Positions 16,645 through 26,197 of a stretch of DNA of 64,000 bases are shown here, in pieces. The DNA comes from Paenibacillus alba (GTDB lineage: Bacteria; Bacillota; Bacilli; Paenibacillales; NBRC-103111), in assembly GCF_013204855.1 (NCBI RefSeq), contig NZ_JABMKZ010000010.1, positions 62,001-126,000 on the forward strand, read 5' to 3'. Below the pieces are notes generated by a model. It had not been told where the DNA came from. It was given only the letters and a program-made list of their open reading frames with translations, and made no database searches. The position numbers and the translations under genes are program-made. Numbering within the stretch: position 1 is the first letter of the stretch; each line of letters starts with the position of its first letter.

Positions 16645-16660
16645 TGTAATTTAATTTACA
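16645..16660. promoter_or_regulatory. RpiR-type operator candidate
   Basis: TGTAATTTAATTTACA is an inverted repeat (TGTAA-N6-TTACA) midway between the divergent rpiR and lipoprotein genes. It closely resembles the published HexR (RpiR-family) consensus of TGTAA/TTACA arms. Further TGTAAG, TGTAAA and TTTACAT half-sites surround it. Confidence 0.55.
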
Positions 16661-16743
16661 TATTCAACACATGTATTTTACACCCATTTAATAAACGTCA
16701 TCTACAATGAAGCTATCAACGAATCAGGAGGGTTTACCAAACT

Positions 16744-17946
16744 ATGCATCCATTCATGAAACCAACTGCACTGCTTGCCAGCTTCATGGCTCTATCCGTT
16801 CTCTCTGCCTGCGGAACAACGGCTCCCCCGAAGGATCAAGCTGCTAACAGCAGCGTGAAGCCCACAGCAGCAGCCACCACACAAGCCACTGCGGCAGCCA
16901 AAATGAAAACAGAGACATCGGAAGAGCTCTATGAAAAAGCAAAAAAGGAAGGCAAGCTTGTTGTCTACTCGCCTTCCGCACGCGCTAACGATGCAAAGAA
17001 AACGTTTGAAGCCAAATATCCCGGCATTAGCGTGGAAGTATTCAAGCTTAAGTCCAATGAATTAATGGACAAGCTGATGCGTGAGCAAGATGCAGGACTT
17101 AACAATGCCGATGTCATTATTACCAAAGAAGTCAGCGGTGCTGTTGGCGAAGAAATGGTGAAGCCTGGCCGCGTGTATACCTATTTGCCTGAGGATATTG
17201 CGCCTAAGGTGGATGAGCCGTTTCGAACCAAAGACGGGTATGCCAACTATTTGGAAATGCGCACCTTATACTACAATACAGAAGCTTACAGTAAAGCACC
17301 CGTCTCCAATTGGTGGGACTTGACTACGCCAGAGTGGAAAGGCAAATCATACCTGGTCGATCCGTTAATCTCCCCTGCATTTATGGACTTGTTTACCGCC
17401 ATGGTCGTCAACAGTGAGGATATGAAGAAAGCTTATAAAGATAAATTCGGTAAGGACATTGAATTAACCGGAACTCCGAATGCCGGATATGAATTTATCA
17501 AACAGCTGTATGCCAACAATCCCGTCATTCTCAAAGGCAGCAGCGACGTGCTCGATGCTATCGGCAAAGCAGGCACAAAAAGCCCGGCAGTAGGGATTGC
17601 CGTTTCTGGCGACGAGCGCAAAATTGAAGACGACGGCCTCAAGGTAGCGCCTATTTATGACCTTAAGCCCAAGACCTCTGTACCGGATGCCGGTTATCTC
17701 TATATGGTCAAAAATGCGCCGCACGAAAATGCCGGCAAGCTGTTCATTCGCTGGATGATGGGCGAAACCGACGGGCAAGGCGCAGGCGTGGAGCCTTTCA
17801 ACGAACTAGGCGCATGGGTTCCACGGTCCGATGTCAAAACGAAAAATGCCATACCTTACGAGAAATTAAATATGTGGGCTTATGATCATAAGGGCTTCTA
17901 CGACAATGCCACGAAAGTCAGAGATTTTGTCATCAAATTGAAATAA
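16744..17946 (+). CDS. Extracellular solute-binding lipoprotein (FbpA/AfuA-like)
   Basis: A 400-residue lipoprotein with lipobox LSAC (Cys23), then an Ala/Thr-rich linker to about residue 55. The mature part is a family-1-type periplasmic-binding fold (KLVVYSPSARANDAKKTFE, DVIITKE, YYNTEAY, WKGKSYLVDPLISPAF). It resembles FbpA-like Fe3+ binders, but that group also includes AfuA, a hexose-phosphate binder, and phosphonate binders. GGAGGG lies 11 nt before the ATG. A regulator with a SIS domain, two phosphatases and a phosphoesterase make a phosphorylated organic ligand more likely than iron. There is also no Fur box here. Confidence 0.85.
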   Translation: MHPFMKPTALLASFMALSVLSACGTTAPPKDQAANSSVKPTAAATTQATAAAKMKTETSEELYEKAKKEGKLVVYSPSARANDAKKTFEAKYPGISVEVFKLKSNELMDKLMREQDAGLNNADVIITKEVSGAVGEEMVKPGRVYTYLPEDIAPKVDEPFRTKDGYANYLEMRTLYYNTEAYSKAPVSNWWDLTTPEWKGKSYLVDPLISPAFMDLFTAMVVNSEDMKKAYKDKFGKDIELTGTPNAGYEFIKQLYANNPVILKGSSDVLDAIGKAGTKSPAVGIAVSGDERKIEDDGLKVAPIYDLKPKTSVPDAGYLYMVKNAPHENAGKLFIRWMMGETDGQGAGVEPFNELGAWVPRSDVKTKNAIPYEKLNMWAYDHKGFYDNATKVRDFVIKLK

Positions 17947-17980
17947 GGGTCAAGCTGATCCTGCTAAGGAGATTACATCC

Positions 17981-19816
17981 ATGGAATTAAGCAAAGGCCG
18001 GGGCCGCACTTCGAGCCTATACCTGAGACGCACACTCAATATGGCAAAAAGCCTACTCACGAACCCGGTATATCTCATCGGCTTGCTGGCACTCTGCTTT
18101 CTTACTTATACGATCATTGTCCCCTTATGGGAAATCGTGAAGACCACCTTTTTGTGGCAGCAGCAGGATGTCCGCGTCTCGCCGGATGCCAAACCTGGCT
18201 ACTTCACCTGGTATCATTGGAGTCGCATTCTAACGAGCGATTTAAGCAAATCTTTATTCTATAAGCCCATGCTCAACTCCATTAGCACCAGTGTAGTCGT
18301 ATCTTTCGCCTCTATGGCGTTAGGTACGGCTCTTGCCTGGTTTGTCACGCGCACCGATGTGCCTTTTAAGAAAACGATCGCTTTCCTTGCGGTCGTGCCG
18401 CATATGCTTCCATCCTGGATCCTGTCGATCGCTTGGATGATGGTGTTCAAAAATCAAAAAATCGGCGGCAGCGAAGGCATTTTTCAAGCTGTCTTCCATG
18501 TCCAGCCGCCCGATTGGCTTTCTTATGGCTATGTCCCGATTGTCACAACGCTTACGATTCATGACAGTGTTTTCTTCTATCTCCTTGTCGCCGTAGCTTT
18601 AAGCTCAATGAACAGTCAGCTTGAAGAAACCGCAAGCCTGCTCGGAGCGGGCCGCCTGACGATTTTACGAAAAATTACACTTCCTTTAGTACTGCCTGCT
18701 ATTTTGTCCGCATTTATTTTGACGTTCACCAAAGCAATGGGCTCCTTCGGCGTGCCAGCGCTCCTCGGATTACCCGTTAAATACTACACGATTTCTACCA
18801 TGCTCTATAGCGCGATGAGGAACAGAATGGTGACGGAAGCGTATATTCTGAGCCTCATTCTCATGCTGATCTCGATGCTGACGATCTATTTGAATCAAAG
18901 AATGATCGGCAAACGCAAAAGCTTCGTGACCATCGGCGGCAAAGGCGGGCGCAGAACGCTTACGCCGCTGGGCAAGTGGAGAATGCCTCTGGCCGTCGGT
19001 ATCCTGCTGTTCATGCTGCTCATCGGCATTGCTCCGCTCCTACTGCTTGTATGGCAAACGTTCATGCTGAAGGATGGCAATTATAGCCTGAGCAATTTAA
19101 CCTTGCACTGGTGGATCGGTGAATCCAATTTCAAAATTGCCTCCGGTGAAGTGGGTGTTCTGCGCAATAATGAGCTGCTGCTGGCGCTCAAAAATTCGGT
19201 ACATATCGCGCTCGTCTCTTCCGCTTGCGCCGCTGTTGCCGGACTTATTCTCGGCTATGTCGTGTCACGGGGACGCAAGCTGCGGCTTGCCCGCACGGTA
19301 GAGCATGTCTCCTTTCTGCCTTACTTGATTCCAGGCATTTCGCTTGCCGCGATATACATTTCGATGTTCGCCAAACCAACCTTGCTGCTCCCAGCGCTGT
19401 ATGGGACTTTATCGCTTATTATCTTGATTACTGTCGTCAAGGATTTGCCGTTCGCGACAAGAGCCGGCAGCAGCGCCATGCTGCAAATCGGCGGAGAATT
19501 GGAAGAAGCGGCACGCATGCAAGGAGCTTCCTGGTTCAAGCGTTTCTACCGCATCCTGCTGCCGTTAAGCCGCAATAGTCTGATCAGCAGCTTTCTCATT
19601 GTTTTTATTGGCGCCATGAAAGAGATGGATTCCATTATTTTATTAATTACACCTAAGACCGGGACGCTGACTACACTCACCTTCTGGTATGCAGAAAAAG
19701 GCTTCTTTCAACTGACGAATGCGATCATCGTGATCATCATCGTCATTATCATGGTGGTATATGCCGTGGCAACGAAGATTGGAAAAGCGGACCTGACCAA
19801 AGGTATTGGAGGATAA
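17981..19816 (+). CDS. Fused two-domain ABC permease (FbpB/ThiP type)
   Basis: A 611-residue membrane protein with two complete binding-protein-dependent permease halves, hence about twelve helices. The EAA-like loop occurs twice: LEETASLLGAGRLTILRKITLPL near residue 210 and LEEAARMQGASWFKRFYRILLPL near residue 505. Fused permeases of this kind serve Fe3+, thiamine, phosphonate and hexose-phosphate importers. AAGGAG precedes the start, 34 bp after the lipoprotein stop. It works with the adjacent lipoprotein and ATPase. Confidence 0.92.
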   Translation: MELSKGRGRTSSLYLRRTLNMAKSLLTNPVYLIGLLALCFLTYTIIVPLWEIVKTTFLWQQQDVRVSPDAKPGYFTWYHWSRILTSDLSKSLFYKPMLNSISTSVVVSFASMALGTALAWFVTRTDVPFKKTIAFLAVVPHMLPSWILSIAWMMVFKNQKIGGSEGIFQAVFHVQPPDWLSYGYVPIVTTLTIHDSVFFYLLVAVALSSMNSQLEETASLLGAGRLTILRKITLPLVLPAILSAFILTFTKAMGSFGVPALLGLPVKYYTISTMLYSAMRNRMVTEAYILSLILMLISMLTIYLNQRMIGKRKSFVTIGGKGGRRTLTPLGKWRMPLAVGILLFMLLIGIAPLLLLVWQTFMLKDGNYSLSNLTLHWWIGESNFKIASGEVGVLRNNELLLALKNSVHIALVSSACAAVAGLILGYVVSRGRKLRLARTVEHVSFLPYLIPGISLAAIYISMFAKPTLLLPALYGTLSLIILITVVKDLPFATRAGSSAMLQIGGELEEAARMQGASWFKRFYRILLPLSRNSLISSFLIVFIGAMKEMDSIILLITPKTGTLTTLTFWYAEKGFFQLTNAIIVIIIVIIMVVYAVATKIGKADLTKGIGG

Positions 19817-19817
19817 C

Positions 19818-20933
19818 ATGGGGACGATGATTCAACTGAAGCAAGTAGGCAAAACTTTTGACGGAAATCACGTATTAAACAATGTGAACCTAACGATACA
19901 GGAAGGCGACTTCATGACCTTTCTTGGCCCGTCCGGCTGCGGTAAAACGACGACGCTTCGAATTATCGCCGGGCTTGAGCAGCCCAATGCCGGAATAGTT
20001 ACTATCAGCGGCAATATCGTAGATAACGCTGCCCTGCATCAGCATACGGCTCCCGGAGACAGAGGACTTAGCCTAGTGTTCCAAAGTTATGCCTTATGGC
20101 CGCACATGACCGTTTATGAAAATATCGCGTTCGGACTCAGCATCAAAAAGCTGGGCAAGCCCGACATCAAGCGCAAGGTCGAAGAGTCGCTGGAGAAGAT
20201 GCGGATCCGGGAGTTGAAAGACCGTTATCCCTCTGAATTATCAGGCGGCCAACAGCAGCGGGTAGCGATTGCGCGTGCCATCGTGACCGAACCCACAATT
20301 TTGCTGTTGGATGAGCCGCTTTCCAATCTCGATGCGAAGCTGCGGATCGAAATGAGGGCCGAGCTAAAACGACTGCATCGGGATTTGAAAACAACGATTA
20401 TCTACGTCACCCATGACCAGGTCGAAGCGCTGACGCTTTCCACGAAAATTGCTGTGTTCTTCAAAGGGCAGCTGGTGCAGGTCGATACTCCGCGAGGGTT
20501 ATATCGCAATCCGGCTACACTCGAAGTGGCTGACTTCATTGGCAATCCGAGCATTAACTTCGTCCCAGCCTCGATTGCCAAGGCCGGGGAACTGTGGCAG
20601 ATCCAGTCCGAACTTGGATTACTCCACCTCCCACTGCAAGATAAGCCCTCTGACGATGAGGTTGTCCTGGCGCTGAAGCCAGAGGACCTTCATCTGTCTG
20701 AAGTACCGATTCCAGGCGGCATTCCTTGCCAAATTTATTCCGTATTTCCTGCTGGCTCAGAAACATTGATTCAGCTTCAGCATGGCGAGGTCACCCTGAT
20801 GGCTAAAACCATTGGCGAGGCTGATTTCGAAACCGACAGCACCGTTTGGGTTACCTTTCCCAGTGAAAAAGTAAATGTCTACAACCGCAAGTCAGGAAGT
20901 TTGATCCCGCAAGGAGGAGCTCTGCAACGATGA
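19818..20933 (+). CDS. ABC transporter ATPase (FbpC/PotA type)
   Basis: A 371-residue ATPase. The ATG at 19818 has GGAGG 5 nt upstream and comes one base after the permease stop. Walker A is GPSGCGKTT (about residue 38), the signature is LSGGQQQR, Walker B is ILLLDEPLSNLD, and the switch His lies in YVTHDQVEALTLS. A C-terminal TOBE-like domain of about 130 residues follows, as in importer ATPases that can sense metabolic state. It powers the fused permease. Confidence 0.93.
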   Translation: MGTMIQLKQVGKTFDGNHVLNNVNLTIQEGDFMTFLGPSGCGKTTTLRIIAGLEQPNAGIVTISGNIVDNAALHQHTAPGDRGLSLVFQSYALWPHMTVYENIAFGLSIKKLGKPDIKRKVEESLEKMRIRELKDRYPSELSGGQQQRVAIARAIVTEPTILLLDEPLSNLDAKLRIEMRAELKRLHRDLKTTIIYVTHDQVEALTLSTKIAVFFKGQLVQVDTPRGLYRNPATLEVADFIGNPSINFVPASIAKAGELWQIQSELGLLHLPLQDKPSDDEVVLALKPEDLHLSEVPIPGGIPCQIYSVFPAGSETLIQLQHGEVTLMAKTIGEADFETDSTVWVTFPSEKVNVYNRKSGSLIPQGGALQR

Positions 20934-21688
20934 AGATTGATTTTCATACGCACGTAAAACTAACCAAAAGTGTAATGTTTTCTTATTCTTATTTCCTGGA
21001 AAGCATCCAAGAAGCACGTCAGGCAGGACTAAGCGCCACAGCATTAACCGAGCACTTCAACACCCTTCGTTTCAATGATATCTATGAGACACTGGATCAA
21101 CACTTTGCGTACAAGCAGCATTATTATGATATCGACGGCTTCAAGCTTTTTCCGGGCATGGAGATCGATGTGAAAGAAGGCGGGCACATCCTGTTCATCG
21201 CTTGCCGTGATACCATCCGTGAACTTCGCCAGCAGCTGAACGGCTATGAAGCCGAGGGTCAGTTCATTGGCATGGAAGCTCTGCTAGACATGGCTTCATC
21301 TTACAACGTACTCAAAATTGGAGCGCATCCCTATCGTGCGGATAATCCGCTAACCGGTATTCCGCATGCATCGCTCCAGCAGCTTGATGCCTTGGATTTG
21401 AATGCCAAGGATTTATACAAATATGGCATTGACGTCATGCAAAATAAAGTCAACGCCCTAGGTCAAACACTCGGAATCCCCGTTGTAGCCGGAAGCGACA
21501 CGCATCATCCTCTGCAATTCGGCAGTGTATGGAACGTGATGCAGGCAGACTGCGGCTCCATCGATGACTTGAAAAGCTGTTTGCAAGCAGGAACGTATCG
21601 CTTAGAGATATCTCCGTGTCTGGATACTAAGGTGAAAGCTGCTGAAACCGTCAAGCGGCTGATGAAAGCTTCAGGAGGACATCCGTAG
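20930..21688 (+). CDS. PHP-domain phosphoesterase
   Basis: A 252-residue PHP-family hydrolase. Metal-binding motifs are DFHTH (residues 4-8), TEHFN, PGMEID, IGAHPYR and GSDTHHP, which together supply the usual trinuclear-metal ligands. PHP enzymes outside DNA polymerases hydrolyse phosphomonoesters or cyclic phosphates such as histidinol phosphate, cyclic phosphoribosyl phosphate and 3',5'-bisphosphonucleotides. The start overlaps the ATPase stop as ATGA, so it is a bona fide member of the transport operon. Inference: it takes the first or second hydrolytic step on the imported phosphorylated compound. Confidence 0.85.
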   Translation: MKIDFHTHVKLTKSVMFSYSYFLESIQEARQAGLSATALTEHFNTLRFNDIYETLDQHFAYKQHYYDIDGFKLFPGMEIDVKEGGHILFIACRDTIRELRQQLNGYEAEGQFIGMEALLDMASSYNVLKIGAHPYRADNPLTGIPHASLQQLDALDLNAKDLYKYGIDVMQNKVNALGQTLGIPVVAGSDTHHPLQFGSVWNVMQADCGSIDDLKSCLQAGTYRLEISPCLDTKVKAAETVKRLMKASGGHP

Positions 21689-21701
21689 GACGGATTCAGA
21701 G

Positions 21702-21757
21702 AAAAAGTCTGCCTAATCTCCAGCCTAACAGCTGAGGATCAAGCAGACTTTTTTGTT
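21702..21757. terminator. Terminator hairpin, repeat-family copy b
   Basis: GTCTGCCTAATCTCC (21707-21721) pairs with GAGGATCAAGCAGAC (21734-21748), followed by TTTTTTTGTT. It lies between the convergent PHP and jetC genes and has T-runs on both strands. Confidence 0.8.
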
Positions 21758-21766
21758 GTGTATAAG

Positions 21767-24700
21767 CTAAATAAATAATTCGATCTGTTTGATATCCCCA
21801 AGCCGTTCCAACGTAATCGGCGCATGGTCGCGGAAATAAGCCTGATTAATTTCCTTCTCCTTGGTCATGACCAGCTTGCTTCCATTCGCCGCTTGTCTAA
21901 GTCTGCAGCTAAAGACAACTGGGAAATAGTCTTTGAGAAATTTGCCTTCCGCATGCGCGGTTAGCGCAATGATTTGGAAACCAAGCTGCTCGGCAATAAA
22001 AAATACCGGACTGAGTACATGGTCGCTCGATGCCTTACCGAAAGGATTATCCAGGATCACGGTACGATGCCGCTTCATATTCGCTTGAATATGCTGGCGT
22101 TTCTCTGCGACATAGTTGAGCAGACCCAAGAATAAAGTCATGTTCTTACTCCATTTTTCCCCGCCAGACCAGTTATTCGACTGTTCCCAAGAGAAAGAAG
22201 CTTTCGTCACGTTGTTTTCATTGGTTACTTTGCGGCACGATACTTTCATCGCTTGATCTTGCAGAACAATTTGAAGCAGCTGCTTCGTATCCAGCCACTT
22301 TTCAATCTCCTTGCGAACCGTCGATTTCACTTCCTGCCCGTTGTCATCGCGGTAATGCCCTTTCTCCAGCTCGGCCAAAATCCATTCCAAATGCTTGCGC
22401 AGATGATCCTTGGCCTCCAGCTCATCCCATTCGGGAATTTGGAATGAGTAAATGTGCTTCCACTGATCCTCAACCTTGACTCTGGTTTTATTAGGAATGT
22501 CTCGCAGTTCTGAAGCAATCAGTTTCATATGGCTGTGTACATGAATGATATACTGCTCGAGCTGCTGATTATGCGTACGCATCGTTTCTTCAGCAACGTG
22601 ATTGACACGTTCAATCCTGCTGTGCATTTTGTGCTGGAATTGCGTCAGTTCCTGATAATTGTCTTTTTTCTCGACACCTTGCTCAGCCATTTCTCTCATT
22701 TTGACATCTTTGATTTGTTTCCGGCAAAAATCAATGAAATGAAGTCTGGCCTTTTTCACGAATGATTCTTCGGCTTCCAACTCCTTTATCACGCCAGACA
22801 GTAGATGGACTGACTTTTTGACGATGTTCATTCGGTCATAAGGGAATTCCGCTTTCTGCTCCTGCGTGATAAATGCTGCCTGAATGAGCGGATTTTCAAA
22901 CCCGTGCATGATTTTGTATTGATTGAGGTATTGGATAACGTCTTCGATTTTACCTAATTGAGCCTGTATTTGCAGATGCTGCTGCTGTAGGCCTGTCTTC
23001 TGCTGTTGCAGACGTGTATCCTCGCGTTGAACTTGTTCATCCACCACAGTGAGCGAGTCCGTGAAGACTACCGGCAGCCCGCCCGAATGGGCAGCGCCAA
23101 ACTGCTCAATGAGCAGCTTGATCCTTGTTGCCAGCGCATCATATTGCTTCTCAACTCGCGTGAATTCTTCCTTGTTGCGAGACAATCGTGCTTCATGATC
23201 CTTAAGCTCCGACAGCAGCTGCGACATCTGTTCTTCGCCGGTAATGGAGTAAGCAAGATCCTCATTCAATTTCAAGTCCGCTTGTTCCAATCGGAGCTTA
23301 TTCATCTCCTTTTCCAGCGATATTCGGCTGGTCTTGGCATGATTCCACTCGGTTTCCAGCTGCTGGCGCCCTTGCGATATGTGATTTAATTTGAGATGCA
23401 AATCTTTTCTTTCTGTCTTGAGCCAATCCAGGCTATGACTCGCTTCAATTGGCTGTATATCCGTAGTTTCGTTATACAGATCTTGACTCTGCAAACTCGA
23501 TTGCTCGGTTCTCACATTGTTCATTCTGTTTTTCACAGATTCGCTCTGCAGCTTCACTTGCTCCAGAGAGCGCTGTCTGCTTTTCCATTTGCTTTGCTGA
23601 TCTTCTGCCTGCTCAGCCAGCTGATCAATCGCCTCGTTCAAGCCGTCGATTTCTTTGCCCAGCTCGACATATTTCCGTCCTTTTTCAATCCACATCTGCA
23701 GCTGAACCATTTCGCCTTTTTGCTCATCCATAATGGCATTGTGCTGCTGAATCATCTGGTCAGCCTGATGTACAGATTTTCTGACAGCATCCCCTTGGCT
23801 CTCTAGTTCACGCACGCGTTCACGTTTAAGCCCTACTAATCTTTCCATTTCTTGCACTACCTCTAGGGGGTATACCATGATGAATCGGCTAAAAGAGGCT
23901 TGAAGATCGGATGTGCGCTGCAAGTCGCGTTCCTTTTCTTTTCGCGTCGTTCGAACCTCTTCCCCTTTGTGGACGATCGCGTGCTTCCAGCTTGCAAATT
24001 CCGTTTCATCCGCATTATCACGCCAATGCTGCGGCTCAACCCAAGCTCTGGCTTCCACAGCTGCCGGTACTTCCCTATTGGCAATTTGCGATGCTTCCAG
24101 CGAAGAAATCACTTGAATCGGAAACTGCATATCTTCCGCATGCATCCGCAGCTTGCTAACTAATCGTTCAACCTCATTTTCCGTCGTAATTAGCGTCACG
24201 GACCAGAGGGGATGCGTCATCGCCCGCTCAGTCAGCTCCAAGCCCTGCAAGTATTGAATTCCTGTCTCCAGCAGCGCGAACTGGTTTCTCCACTTGTCTG
24301 CCAAGCCAGCCACATAAGTATCTGCAAAAAAGGTGAATTGCTCGCTGTAATCATCAATATAGCGGAAAGCCAGGCGCTCTTTGAGCAAGTAGGCTTCCTT
24401 CTGTAGGTGCAGCTTTTCCAAATCCTCCCGAAGCCGCTCTTCAATTGAACTCTGCTTCTCATAAACAGATGACAGTCTCCCCCATGAAGCCCTGTACGCT
24501 GCAATTTCAGACAGCATGGCGTGCTGCTCTTTTTTAAAGGCCTCGAGATTTTGCTCTGAACTGGCACGTTCTACGTAGGCGATCTTGAGGTTCTCACTTA
24601 CGCTTTCCAGCTCTCGCTGCCCTTCTTCTTTACCAAATGTCAAGTCTTTGTTCTTCTGCACAAGCAGCACATTGCTGTCATCCAACTTCTGATAGCGCAG

Positions 24701-26197
24701 AATCCAGTCTGTCATACTGCCCTCCATGCTCTCAACGGCAGGATTGGCCAAGACGTCGGCCCTTATCGCCTCTTTATCTTTCTCACGTGCCTGCACGATA
24801 GATCTATGTTCAATGAGCTGTTTATTCAACTGTTCCAGTTCGTTTGATAATTCTGCTAAAATGGTTTCTTCTAAGGCCATTCTATTCTGATGAGCCTCTA
24901 TTTCCTGCTTAAGTTTCTCTTCTTCAGCCTGCAGCTCTTGCTCGAGCTTCATGTAAATACTGCGAATTTGCCCACTATTGCTCAGCCATGCTTCCCGAAG
25001 TTCATCTTCTTCTTGGGTATTGCCGAACTGGTCAAGCTCCCGCTGCAAATAGTTCATCCGCTCTTCCGCAGAGGTCCATTGCTGCTTGTAATCAGCCAAA
25101 CGCAAAGAGTAGTAGTGCTGCTTAGCACCTCGTACTTGCACTTCTTTCTGCTCAACATCTTCTTCAACCAATCTAAGCTTAGTTTCCAAGGCAGCCAGCT
25201 CTTGCTTTTGCTTCGCAATGTGAAGGGATTCTTTCTTCCGAGCCAACAATTGCAGCTGCTGATCGCATTCTGACATCTGATTATGCCATTGCGATAGCTT
25301 GGCGCTTTCCTCCTTCTTCTGCTCATTCACGAGCAGCCAATAGGCCTTCGTTTCAGCTTGAGTGGCTGCATAGGCCAACTGCTTCGTATCCATTTTGGCA
25401 AAATGCAGCACATAGCTATCCAACTCAACGAGAATTTTTTTATTTTCCTCGATTTTTTCTTTTAACTCTTTATATTTTTTGAAGCTGTCCCTGTGCATTT
25501 CAAAATTATTGGCAAACTCGCCTTGCTCATAACCAGCCATCGCGTCTTCGACCGTCGGGATCAGCAGGCGATCGAACAATTGGCTCGTCGTTTTGCATTC
25601 ATCAAAAAAGCTTTCAACACCGCCCTCTGAGCTATTGATTTTGGCAATGCGGTCCCACTCTGAGGCGATAATGTGGTAATCGTTCTCCAATATTTTCTTG
25701 TATTCCTTCACCGTGGACGGCAGCTTCGCGTTCATTTTTTTCGACGTCATTTGGTGGTAATAATCATGAATTTCGCCTTTATCGGCTGATCGAAGACTGC
25801 CCGCACTTTCCTTCACAAAAGGAATCCGGTCAATGGCATCTGCATCAAGCTCCGGATAATCATACACATACCGATAGGAGTCTATTCCTGTTGCTGTCAA
25901 AAATAAGCTGACACACGTTACCACATAGCGACGCGGCCGTTCACTTAGAATCCACTCGATCGCGATATGCGCAGGCCCGTTTTCGAGACTTAACGTGTCC
26001 TTCATTTTACGTCCGGCAAGCTCCGCATGCGGGAGTATGGCTTGAATGGCAGACTGAATAAAAACCGTCTTGCCCCCGCCATTTTCCAGCAAAATCGCAC
26101 CATTATGCCCATCGAAATGAAACAATTCGTCATTATAGCGCTTATTTCCATCCTCATAGACCACATTCGTAAACCGTATTTTAGAGATCGCTGGCAT
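21767..26197 (-). CDS. jetC: Wadjet SMC-like ATPase JetC
   Basis: A 1,476-residue MukB-like SMC protein. The start at 26197 has GGGGGAGGG 8 nt upstream, inside the end of jetB. Walker A is ENGGGKT (residues 38-44). Long coiled coils fill residues ~250-1250. The signature WSGGEKWS comes near residue 1350, and the Walker B region reads VILDNPFGKASS near 1400, so the residue after the Walker B Asp is Asn rather than the usual Glu. JetC forms the DNA-extruding core of Wadjet, which recognises small closed-circular plasmids. It is the last gene of the jetD-A-B-C operon and overlaps jetB by 17 nt. Confidence 0.9.
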   Translation of the reverse strand: MPAISKIRFTNVVYEDGNKRYNDELFHFDGHNGAILLENGGGKTVFIQSAIQAILPHAELAGRKMKDTLSLENGPAHIAIEWILSERPRRYVVTCVSLFLTATGIDSYRYVYDYPELDADAIDRIPFVKESAGSLRSADKGEIHDYYHQMTSKKMNAKLPSTVKEYKKILENDYHIIASEWDRIAKINSSEGGVESFFDECKTTSQLFDRLLIPTVEDAMAGYEQGEFANNFEMHRDSFKKYKELKEKIEENKKILVELDSYVLHFAKMDTKQLAYAATQAETKAYWLLVNEQKKEESAKLSQWHNQMSECDQQLQLLARKKESLHIAKQKQELAALETKLRLVEEDVEQKEVQVRGAKQHYYSLRLADYKQQWTSAEERMNYLQRELDQFGNTQEEDELREAWLSNSGQIRSIYMKLEQELQAEEEKLKQEIEAHQNRMALEETILAELSNELEQLNKQLIEHRSIVQAREKDKEAIRADVLANPAVESMEGSMTDWILRYQKLDDSNVLLVQKNKDLTFGKEEGQRELESVSENLKIAYVERASSEQNLEAFKKEQHAMLSEIAAYRASWGRLSSVYEKQSSIEERLREDLEKLHLQKEAYLLKERLAFRYIDDYSEQFTFFADTYVAGLADKWRNQFALLETGIQYLQGLELTERAMTHPLWSVTLITTENEVERLVSKLRMHAEDMQFPIQVISSLEASQIANREVPAAVEARAWVEPQHWRDNADETEFASWKHAIVHKGEEVRTTRKEKERDLQRTSDLQASFSRFIMVYPLEVVQEMERLVGLKRERVRELESQGDAVRKSVHQADQMIQQHNAIMDEQKGEMVQLQMWIEKGRKYVELGKEIDGLNEAIDQLAEQAEDQQSKWKSRQRSLEQVKLQSESVKNRMNNVRTEQSSLQSQDLYNETTDIQPIEASHSLDWLKTERKDLHLKLNHISQGRQQLETEWNHAKTSRISLEKEMNKLRLEQADLKLNEDLAYSITGEEQMSQLLSELKDHEARLSRNKEEFTRVEKQYDALATRIKLLIEQFGAAHSGGLPVVFTDSLTVVDEQVQREDTRLQQQKTGLQQQHLQIQAQLGKIEDVIQYLNQYKIMHGFENPLIQAAFITQEQKAEFPYDRMNIVKKSVHLLSGVIKELEAEESFVKKARLHFIDFCRKQIKDVKMREMAEQGVEKKDNYQELTQFQHKMHSRIERVNHVAEETMRTHNQQLEQYIIHVHSHMKLIASELRDIPNKTRVKVEDQWKHIYSFQIPEWDELEAKDHLRKHLEWILAELEKGHYRDDNGQEVKSTVRKEIEKWLDTKQLLQIVLQDQAMKVSCRKVTNENNVTKASFSWEQSNNWSGGEKWSKNMTLFLGLLNYVAEKRQHIQANMKRHRTVILDNPFGKASSDHVLSPVFFIAEQLGFQIIALTAHAEGKFLKDYFPVVFSCRLRQAANGSKLVMTKEKEINQAYFRDHAPITLERLGDIKQIELFI

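Noticed and set aside
16744-20933. Ferric iron importer (FbpABC) reading of the ABC operon
   Set aside because: The fold allows it, but there is no Fur box, and the RpiR regulator plus three phosphatases point to a phosphorylated organic substrate. Kept as an alternative only.
21767-26197. SbcC/Rad50-type exonuclease subunit
   Set aside because: No SbcD partner exists; the JetA, JetB and JetD neighbours and the MukB-like layout identify Wadjet.
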